Below, in pieces: positions 57,555-64,000 of a stretch of 64,000 bases of DNA (positions are counted from its first letter, which is position 1; every line of letters starts with the position of its first letter). A model generated the notes under the pieces. It had not been told where the DNA came from, made no database searches, and saw nothing but the letters and a program-made list of their open reading frames with translations. Both the position numbers and the translations under genes were made by a program. This stretch comes from Janthinobacterium sp. TND4EL3 (GTDB lineage: Bacteria; Pseudomonadota; Gammaproteobacteria; Burkholderiales; Burkholderiaceae_D): NCBI RefSeq assembly GCF_900156175.1, contig NZ_FTMV01000015.1, positions 1-64,000 on the forward strand. The letters are read 5' to 3'.

Positions 57555-57602
57555 GGCCAAACCTGCTGCGCGTCGCTCTGTGCGGCCTGCGGCAGTTTTT
57601 TT
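57555..57602 (+). repeat. Half copy of the structured repeat, acting as terminator after cheD
   Basis: Reversed and complemented, 57555-57590 matches the 3' half of copies 2 and 3 at about 33 of 37 positions. On the plus strand CTGCTGC (57563-57569) pairs with GCGGCAG (57589-57595, one G-T) and seven Ts follow (57596-57602), so the fragment forms a rho-independent terminator between cheD and cheB. Confidence 0.7.
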
Positions 57603-57655
57603 CAGGTGTACTGGTTTAATAAAGAGTAAGGGCCGCAAGGCCTGGAAGGATAACT

Positions 57656-58726
57656 ATGAAGATCAAGGTATTGATCGTGGATGATTCTGCGTTGATCCGC
57701 AGTGTCATGACAGAAATCGTCAACAGCCAGCCCGACATGGAAGTGGTGGGCGCGGCGCCCGATCCGCTGGTGGCGCGCGAGATGATCAAGCAGACCAATC
57801 CCGACGTGCTGACCCTGGACGTCGAAATGCCGAAGATGGACGGCCTCGACTTCCTGGAAAAGCTGATGCGTTTGCGCCCGATGCCGGTGCTGATGGTGTC
57901 GTCGCTGACCGAGCGTGGTTCGGAAATCACCATGCGCGCGCTGGAACTGGGCGCCGTCGATTTCGTCACCAAGCCGAAGATTTCGATCCAGAGCGGCATG
58001 CGCGAGTACACGGACATGATCGCCGACAAGATCCGCGCCGCCTCCAAGGCGCGCATCCGCGCGCGCACGCTGCCGTCGGCCGGTGACAAGACGGCAGCGC
58101 CGCTGCCGGCGTTGCGCAGTCCATTGACGTCGAGCGAGAAGCTGATCATCGTGGGCGCTTCCACGGGCGGCACGGAAGCGATCCGCGAATTCCTCATGCA
58201 GATGCCGTCCGACTGTCCCGGCATCCTGATCACGCAGCACATGCCGGAAGGCTTTACGCGCTCGTTTGCACGGCGCCTCGATTCGCTGTGCAAGATCTCG
58301 GTGCAGGAAGCGGCCGGCGGCGAACGCGTGCTGCCCGGCCACGCCTACATCGCGCCAGGCCATTCGCACCTGACGCTGACGCGCAGCGGCGCCAACTACA
58401 TGACCAAGATCGACCAGGGCGAGCCCGTCAACCGCCACCGTCCTTCCGTGGACGTGCTGTTCCGTTCGGCAGCGCAATCGGCCGGTAAAAATGCCGTCGG
58501 CGTGATCCTGACCGGCATGGGCAAGGATGGCGCACAAGGGATGCTGGAGATGAAGGCCGCAGGAGCGTATAATTTTGCACAGGATGAAGCCAGTTGCGTC
58601 GTGTTCGGCATGCCGCGCGAGGCGATCGCCATCGGTGCCACGCATGAGGTTGGCGCCTTGACGGCCTTGCCTGGCATGGTGCTGGGGTATCTGGCTGCGC
58701 ATGGCATGCGCGCTTTGCGCGTGTAA
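57656..58726 (+). CDS. cheB: Chemotaxis response regulator methylesterase CheB
   Basis: 356 residues. REC domain with Asp55 ([12 protein letters not shown]), linker, then methylesterase with the catalytic Ser ([12 protein letters not shown]), His ([12 protein letters not shown]) and Asp ([11 protein letters not shown]). It removes receptor methyl groups and, when phosphorylated by CheA, provides adaptation. AAGGA lies 5 bp upstream of the ATG. Confidence 0.96.
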   Translation: MKIKVLIVDDSALIRSVMTEIVNSQPDMEVVGAAPDPLVAREMIKQTNPDVLTLDVEMPKMDGLDFLEKLMRLRPMPVLMVSSLTERGSEITMRALELGAVDFVTKPKISIQSGMREYTDMIADKIRAASKARIRARTLPSAGDKTAAPLPALRSPLTSSEKLIIVGASTGGTEAIREFLMQMPSDCPGILITQHMPEGFTRSFARRLDSLCKISVQEAAGGERVLPGHAYIAPGHSHLTLTRSGANYMTKIDQGEPVNRHRPSVDVLFRSAAQSAGKNAVGVILTGMGKDGAQGMLEMKAAGAYNFAQDEASCVVFGMPREAIAIGATHEVGALTALPGMVLGYLAAHGMRALRV

Positions 58727-58873
58727 GCCACGTTTTATATGATCTCAGGCAAGTTTGTTCGCCTAAAAGCAACGAAAATGCTATCCTACAACTTGCTGCC
58801 GTAGTGTCGACCATAATGTCGGCATTCATGTCGATATTATTAACAAACCGCTACAGAAACAACGGAGTTATTC

Positions 58874-59272
58874 ATGGCTGATCCAAAGATGAAATTTTTA
58901 GTCGTTGACGATTTTTCGACGATGCGCCGCATTGTCCGGAATCTGTTGAAGGAACTGGGTTATGCCAACGTCGATGAGGCGGAAGACGGCGTGATGGGTC
59001 TGGCCAAGCTGCGCGCGGAGTCCTACGATTTCGTCGTCTCGGACTGGAACATGCCGAACATGGATGGCCTGACGATGCTGCAGCATATCCGCGCCGATCC
59101 CGCACTGGCCAAGCTGCCCGTGCTGATGGTGACGGCCGAAGCGAAAAAAGAAAACATCATCGCTGCTGCACAGGCTGGCGCCAGCGGCTATGTCGTCAAG
59201 CCGTTCACGGCCGCGACCCTCGATGAAAAGCTGAACAAGATTTTCGAGAAGCTGGAAAAAGCCGGCGCCTGA
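58874..59272 (+). CDS. cheY: Chemotaxis response regulator CheY
   Basis: 132 residues. [14 protein letters not shown], phosphoacceptor Asp in [12 protein letters not shown], Thr in [11 protein letters not shown] and Lys in [21 protein letters not shown], all as in E. coli CheY. It is the likely motor-binding CheY. cheZ, its usual partner gene, does not follow; a terminator does. Confidence 0.96.
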   Translation: MADPKMKFLVVDDFSTMRRIVRNLLKELGYANVDEAEDGVMGLAKLRAESYDFVVSDWNMPNMDGLTMLQHIRADPALAKLPVLMVTAEAKKENIIAAAQAGASGYVVKPFTAATLDEKLNKIFEKLEKAGA

Positions 59273-59294
59273 TCACGGCTTGATATCGATCAAG

Positions 59295-59331
59295 AAAAAC
59301 GCTGCCCGTGCGAACTGGCAGCGTTTTTTTT
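59295..59331 (+). terminator. Rho-independent terminator after cheY
   Basis: AACGCTGCC, 10-base loop, GGCAGCGTT with a T-run of eight; AAAA precedes the stem. End of the chemotaxis cluster. Confidence 0.9.
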
Positions 59332-59392
59332 GTCCCTTGCTTCAGCTCCAGCCTGCGGCGTGGACGGAAAGCAAATCGTCGATGCTGATGCG

Positions 59393-59504
59393 CCGGACAA
59401 AACCGTAGCGAGCGGCAGTGATTTGTGGCTGAGAAGCGCAACCGTACTCTGGTACGGTGAGCATCGCAGGCCGCAAAGCGCGACGCGCAGTAGGTTTTGG
59501 CCGG
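59393..59504. repeat. Structured intergenic repeat, copy 2
   Basis: Outer stem CCGGACAAAACC (59393-59404) against GGTTTTGGCCGG (59493-59504), 11 of 12 pairs. Central hairpin ACCGTAC-TCTG-GTACGGT (59441-59458). The inner arms match copies 1 and 3. It lies between the convergent ends of cheY and the SDR gene. Confidence 0.8.
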
Positions 59505-59506
59505 TG

Positions 59507-60259
59507 CTATACGAGGCCGCCATTCGCGCGCAGGGTTTGCCCATTCACCCAGCGGCCGTCGGGGCCCGCCAGGAAGGCGACGGCGGCGGCGATGTCGTCC
59601 GGCGTGCCCAGGCGTTCCAGGGGCGCCATCTTGCCCATGCGCGCTATCGTTTCTTCCGTCTTGCCGTCCAAGAACAGCGCCGTGGCCGTCGGTCCGGGGG
59701 CGACGGCGTTGACCGTGATGTTCTTGCCGCGCAATTCCTTGGCGAAGATAGCCGTCATCGTCTCGACGGCCGCCTTGGTGGCGCCGTAGACGGCATAGCC
59801 GGGCAGGGCCAGGCCGATCACGCTGCTCGAGAAGTTGACCACGCTGCCACCGTGGCGCAGGCGCGTCGCCGCCTGGCGCATGGTGTTGAAGCTGCCCTTC
59901 ACATTGATGGCGAACAGGCTGTCGAAGGTGGCCTCGTCCGTGTCGGCCAGGGTGGGCAGCGCGGGCGGCATGATGCCGGCGTTGTTGACCAGCACGTCGA
60001 CGCCGCCGAAGGCCGCCACGGCCGCATCGAACAGCGCCTGCACCTCGCCCGCATCGGCCACGTTGGCCTTGACGGCGAGGGCGGTGCCGCCTTCTGCCGC
60101 GATGGCCGCCACCAGCGCGTCCGCAGCCTCCTTGCCGCTGGCGTAATTGACGACGACCTGCATGCCGTCGCGCGCCAGGCGGCGGGCGATGGCCGCGCCG
60201 ATGCCGCGCGAGCCGCCCGTGACGATGGCGACCTTGCTCAGGGTGGATGTTGTATTCAT
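59507..60259 (-). CDS. Short-chain dehydrogenase/reductase
   Basis: 250 residues. NAD(P)-binding TGGSRGIGAAIARRLA, NNAGIMPPAL, catalytic Ser-Tyr-Lys (NFSSSVIGLALPGYAVYGATKAAVE) and the C-terminal loop GPTATALFLDGK. It resembles classical SDRs of the 3-oxoacyl/glucose dehydrogenase group that reduce small carbonyls; substrate unknown. GAACACC precedes the start. The 3' end lies only a few bp from repeat copy 2. Confidence 0.87.
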   Translation of the reverse strand: MNTTSTLSKVAIVTGGSRGIGAAIARRLARDGMQVVVNYASGKEAADALVAAIAAEGGTALAVKANVADAGEVQALFDAAVAAFGGVDVLVNNAGIMPPALPTLADTDEATFDSLFAINVKGSFNTMRQAATRLRHGGSVVNFSSSVIGLALPGYAVYGATKAAVETMTAIFAKELRGKNITVNAVAPGPTATALFLDGKTEETIARMGKMAPLERLGTPDDIAAAVAFLAGPDGRWVNGQTLRANGGLV

Positions 60260-60538
60260 GGTGTTCTCCTGTCGTGGTGGCGGCCCGCATGAGCCAGTGC
60301 AGCCATTGTGGCTTTTATTGATCCATGGATAAAGATGGTGATATTGATTTCATTGTGCAAAGTCCATTAACAATGATTGCCGGTCTGGCGGGTAGGGGCA
60401 GGCAGGGTCTTGCTGATGGCAAGTCATTGCGCACGGGAATTAAATATTTCCCAAAGTTAACTTTACACGTCAAATAATTTGGCCCATGATCGCTGCACTA
60501 TTCCCTTTGTCCCCGACCCCGACAAGAAGGAGCGCAAC
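60260..60538. other. Divergent intergenic region between SDR and lipoprotein genes
   Basis: 279 bp, AT-rich around 60430-60480. A perfect 12-bp palindrome AAAGTTAACTTT (60453-60464) and an inverted pair GGGAA/TTCCC (about 60435-60452) are present. They are probably promoter or operator elements; no gene is seen. Confidence 0.4.
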
Positions 60539-60997
60539 ATGCGCCGAGCACCCGTATTATTCTTCGCCCTGAGCACGGCCTTGCTGGCAGCTTGCGGCGT
60601 GAGCATTGAACAAACCAGCGTCGCACCTGTCGCGGCTAGCGTCGTCGAGGCGCAGGAGCCGGCCGCGCAGTTGCCTGCTGAAGTTGATGGCCGGCATGCT
60701 TATCTGCACCGCGTGGCGGGGCGCGACTATGTCAGCCTGAGCCAGCATGGCCCCGAGGGCGGCTTGCCTATCCTCACGGGGACGCAGCGCCATGCGCACG
60801 CCATCCGCCTGCTGGCAGCCGATCCGGCCCAGGTGCGGGCCATCCTGCGCAGCCTGAGGCTGCCGGCGAAGCAGCGAAAACTGTGGGCGGGAGAGGAAAT
60901 CGTGCTCGATGCGGCCAGCTATGAGCTGTTGCAAGCGGCACGCGGCAGCAACAAGCCGCTGTTTGCCGAACTCAAGCTGGTGGGGATGGAGAAGTAA
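60539..60997 (+). CDS. Hypothetical lipoprotein
   Basis: 152 residues. A lipobox (STALLAACG) makes it an envelope lipoprotein. The mature part contains HAIRLLAADPAQVRAILRSLRLPAKQRKLW; no family recognised. AAGGAG lies 8 bp before the ATG at 60539; the frame is open upstream from 60479 without a good start. A hairpin follows at 61003. Confidence 0.7.
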   Translation: MRRAPVLFFALSTALLAACGVSIEQTSVAPVAASVVEAQEPAAQLPAEVDGRHAYLHRVAGRDYVSLSQHGPEGGLPILTGTQRHAHAIRLLAADPAQVRAILRSLRLPAKQRKLWAGEEIVLDAASYELLQAARGSNKPLFAELKLVGMEK

Positions 60998-61002
60998 AGG
61001 AA

Positions 61003-61020
61003 CGGGGCCGAACGGCCCCG
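61003..61020 (+). terminator. Hairpin after the lipoprotein gene
   Basis: CGGGGCC-GAAC-GGCCCCG, a perfect 7-bp stem 5 bp after the stop codon. No T-run follows, so termination is likely weak or rho-dependent. Confidence 0.5.
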
Positions 61021-61042
61021 CTGTGACTGCGTTTAAAACATC

Positions 61043-61150
61043 TGACAAAACCGTAGCGTGCGGCAGAGCGTTGTGGCCGAGAAGCGCAACCGTGTTGAAG
61101 CGCGGTGAGCATCGCAGGCCGCAAAGCGCGACGCGCAGCAGGTTTTGTTG
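61043..61150. repeat. Structured intergenic repeat, copy 3
   Basis: Outer stem ACAAAACC (61045-61052) against GGTTTTGT (61141-61148). Central hairpin ACCGTG/CGCGGT (61089-61094 and 61101-61106, with a G-T pair). Inner arms GCGGCAG, GTGGCCGAGAAGCGCA and GAGCATCGCAGGCCGCAAAG match copy 2 almost exactly. It lies between the convergent lipoprotein and panC genes. Confidence 0.8.
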
Positions 61151-61154
61151 TAGG

Positions 61155-62006
<852 letters not shown>

Positions 62007-62048
62007 CTAAAACCCCGTTGTACGGTGGTCAGTGACAAAGGGAAGGGG

Positions 62049-62981
62049 TCAGGCTGGCGAATACGCCAGCCGGACGTAGATGGGGGCAAACGGTTCTGCC
62101 TGTGTGATTTCGATCAGGGTTTCCTTGGCCAGTTCCAGCAGGGCCACGAAGTTGACCACCACCACGGGCACGCCGCCGGCAATGTCGAACAGCTCGCTGA
62201 ATTCGACGAAGCGCGACGACTGCAAGTGGCGCAAAATGCTCGACATGTGCTCGCGCACGGACAGTTCCTGGCGGCTGATGCGGTGATGCTGGGTCAGCTT
62301 GGCACGCTTCAGCACGTCGAGCCATGCCTGCTGCAAGTCCACCGGCTCCACGTCGGGCCAGGTGGGCGTCAGGCTTTGCTCGATGAAAATCTGCGTGCGC
62401 ACGAAATCGCGCTCGAACTGCGGGATGGCGTTCAGGTCGTAGGCGGCCAGCTTGATCTGCTCGTATTCAAGCAGGCGGCGCACCAGTTCGGCACGGGGGT
62501 CGCCGCCATCCTCCTCGACGTCGCTCTTGCGCGATGGCAAAAGCATGCGCGACTTGATCTCGATCAACATGGCCGCCATCAGCAGATACTCGGCGGCCAG
62601 TTCCAGGTTGCGCACGCGGATCTGGTCGACATATTTCAGATATTGCAGGGTGACCTGCGCCATCGGAATGTCGAGAATGTTGAAGTTTTGCTTGCGGATC
62701 AGGTAGAGCAGCAAGTCGAGCGGGCCTTCGAAGGCTTCGAGGAAGATTTCCAGCGCGTCCGGCGGAATGTACAGATCCGTCGGCATGCGCAGCAGGGGCT
62801 CGCCATACAGGCGGGCAATGCCAGCCTCGACCGGATCGGCGGCCGGTGCCGTGTCCGTGCCTGCGGATGCTGCAGGGTCGCCGCTGCCGTCGCCGCCAGC
62901 GGCGGGTTCGGGCGACTCGATGACCGCGTTCACGTCCTGGGCGTCGTGCCCGGGCGTGCCCGCCGACTCTTCAGGCAGCAT
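62049..62981 (-). CDS. scpA: Segregation and condensation protein A
   Basis: 310 residues. After a low-complexity, acidic N-terminus of about 70 residues, the kleisin domain follows (FEGPLDLLLYLIRKQNFNILDIPMAQVTLQYLKYV; LELAAEYLLMAAMLIEIKSRMLLP). It bridges SMC heads in the condensin complex. The C-terminus (FVALLELAKETLIEITQAEPFAPIYVRL) is the winged-helix end. It lies 17 bp after the DUF3460 gene. No scpB is seen here. Confidence 0.94.
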   Translation of the reverse strand: MLPEESAGTPGHDAQDVNAVIESPEPAAGGDGSGDPAASAGTDTAPAADPVEAGIARLYGEPLLRMPTDLYIPPDALEIFLEAFEGPLDLLLYLIRKQNFNILDIPMAQVTLQYLKYVDQIRVRNLELAAEYLLMAAMLIEIKSRMLLPSRKSDVEEDGGDPRAELVRRLLEYEQIKLAAYDLNAIPQFERDFVRTQIFIEQSLTPTWPDVEPVDLQQAWLDVLKRAKLTQHHRISRQELSVREHMSSILRHLQSSRFVEFSELFDIAGGVPVVVVNFVALLELAKETLIEITQAEPFAPIYVRLAYSPA

Positions 62982-62998
62982 CGTGCCGGTTCCAGATC

Positions 62999-63208
62999 TT
63001 AGTTCTTGTTCTGGTAGACGTAAGCCTGTTGCTTGACGGCCGATGCCATCTGGCGTTCCTGCTCATCGATGCTGACGGGCGGCTTGTCCCACAGCAGGGC
63101 GCGGCCCGCTTGCTGGCCCGCTTCCATGCCAGGATTCTTGGCCTTCAGGTCGGCGATGAACAGGGTGTGGTCGGAAACGTAGTTATTGTGTTTTGCAGGC
63201 AGTTTCAT
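62999..63208 (-). CDS. DUF3460 family small protein
   Basis: 69 residues. MKLPAKHNNYVSDHTLFIAD, KNPGMEAGQQAGRALLWDK and MASAVKQQAYVYQ fit DUF3460, a small betaproteobacterial family of unknown function found next to scpA/panC. The ATG at 63208 is preceded by GAGAAT; the frame is open upstream but without this start context. Confidence 0.88.
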   Translation of the reverse strand: MKLPAKHNNYVSDHTLFIADLKAKNPGMEAGQQAGRALLWDKPPVSIDEQERQMASAVKQQAYVYQNKN

Positions 63209-63315
63209 ATTCTCTTCTGAGTGTCTTATAAGTAAGGTCAGCCGGCCGTATTCTACCGCGCCGTGCCGCTTGGCGGGTTGTTGTATGGGCAAGCCAGGGG
63301 CGAAAATGCTAAAAA

Positions 63316-63798
63316 TCAATACCTTAGCAGGCGGCGCATCACCATCGGCGCCGGTTCGGCGGGGTTGGCGTGCGAATATTCCAGTTCCTCGGCCAGGTCG
63401 AATTCGAAGGCCGCGTAAAAATCGATCAGCTTGCGCTGGTCGCGCCGCACGGCCAGGCGCAATTCCTCGGCCTGGCACGACAGGCCATGATGAATGATGG
63501 CTTCGAGCAAGTGCTGCGAGACGTGGCTGCCCCGGTAGGCGGGCAGCACGCCCATGCGCGCAATCTTCCAGATGGCGGGATCGCTGTCGAGCGGCATCCA
63601 GCGCAGCGAGCCGGCCGGCACGTCGTCGACCAGCAGCACGAAGCCGCCGCCGTGGCGTAACTGCTCCGCCACTTGCTCGGCCGTCTCGTGGTGCCCGCTG
63701 GACGAGGCTGCCACCTTGCCGGCCCACGCAGCGCGGGTCAGCTCGGCAATCAGTTGTGCATCGGCATTTGTTGCTTCGCGCACCACGATATTCATCAT
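63316..63798 (-). CDS. GNAT family N-acetyltransferase
   Basis: 160 residues. VREATNADAQLIAELTRAAW at the start and acetyl-CoA loop region IARMGVLPAYRGSHVSQHLLEAII (R/Q-x-x-G-x-G/S) are typical of GNATs; the C-terminal DFYAAFEFDLA is also conserved. Substrate unknown. Two ATGs (63798, 63795) follow AAGGACCG. It is 16 bp after the metG stop, so likely co-transcribed. Confidence 0.86.
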   Translation of the reverse strand: MMNIVVREATNADAQLIAELTRAAWAGKVAASSSGHHETAEQVAEQLRHGGGFVLLVDDVPAGSLRWMPLDSDPAIWKIARMGVLPAYRGSHVSQHLLEAIIHHGLSCQAEELRLAVRRDQRKLIDFYAAFEFDLAEELEYSHANPAEPAPMVMRRLLRY

Positions 63799-63814
63799 CG
63801 GTCCTTGAGCGGGC

Positions 63815-64000
63815 TTAACGGATGCGCATGCCAGGTTCGGCGCCCGGCCATGGGTTCAGGATGTAGATGCCCGGATTGGCCTTTTCGTCGGCGGCGGAGG
63901 CGGCCATGACCATGCCTTCCGAAATGCCGAACTTCATCTTGCGTGGCGCCAGATTGGCCACCAGCACCGTCAGCTTGCCGACCAGCTCTTCCGGCTGGTA
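63815..64000 (-). CDS. metG: Methionyl-tRNA synthetase, 3' end only
   Basis: The last 61 codons of a gene entering from the right edge. The sequence [35 protein letters not shown] and the ending [13 protein letters not shown] match the C-terminal tRNA-binding (EMAP/Trbp111-like) domain of bacterial MetG. The body with the HIGH and KMSKS motifs is outside the window. Confidence 0.9.
   Translation of the reverse strand, partial: YQPEELVGKLTVLVANLAPRKMKFGISEGMVMAASAADEKANPGIYILNPWPGAEPGMRIR

Overview
The window is GC-rich, densely coded bacterial DNA that looks like a motile, aerobic betaproteobacterium of the Oxalobacteraceae (Janthinobacterium/Massilia-like). This is inferred from gene content: a small DUF3460 protein next to scpA and panC, FlhD/FlhC as flagellar master regulators followed by motAB and a complete che cluster, a PEP-CTERM exosortase substrate, and mannitol-type polyol ABC transport. 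I saw no rRNA, tRNA, CRISPR array, IS element or prophage.

Layout. (1) 1-8200: polyol uptake and oxidation. The 5' end of a LamB-type porin diverges from a sorbitol/mannitol ABC transporter (mtlEFGK), a long-chain mannitol 2-dehydrogenase and two tandem paralogous AraC regulators. (2) 8170-14420: a phytase-like esterase lipoprotein behind a Pho-box-like site, a secreted S9 peptidase, a GST divergent from an HxlR regulator, and a small secreted protein. (3) 14860-18730: an HD-GYP phosphodiesterase, a PAS-containing Aer-like receptor and a DUF2071 protein. (4) 18900-28590: 3-hydroxybutyrate dehydrogenase, an AraC regulator divergent from a four-gene oxidation/kinase operon (FAD oxidase, GlpD-like, a 105-aa unknown with no normal start codon, FGGY kinase), then a Fur-type promoter and a TonB heme/siderophore receptor. 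(5) 28780-37890: REC-PAS-GGDEF protein, aminotransferase, EamA exporter divergent from a MocR regulator, PEP-CTERM protein, and htpG behind a sigma-32-like promoter. (6) 37860-43510: hydrolases, secreted unknowns and a coupled YwqK/MORN-LRR pair. (7) 43530-45690: kynU-kynA. (8) 45870-59330: flagellar and chemotaxis island: tandem sigma-28-like promoters and a long leader before flhDC, a membrane methyltransferase, motAB, a CheZ-like protein, cheY, cheA, cheW, an MCP, cheR, cheD, cheB, cheY. (9) 59500-64000: SDR, a lipoprotein, panC, scpA, DUF3460, GNAT and the 3' end of metG.

The motility island holds nearly a full signalling circuit (receptor, CheW/CheA, two CheYs, CheR/CheB adaptation, CheD and a CheZ-like phosphatase candidate) plus the stator. 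HD-GYP and GGDEF proteins elsewhere link it to c-di-GMP.

The most novel-looking structure is a family of about 110-bp intergenic elements. Three full copies (18783-18900, 59393-59504, 61043-61150) keep an outer stem and a central hairpin while changing the bases on both sides. A half copy appears to have become a terminator between cheD and cheB (57555-57602).
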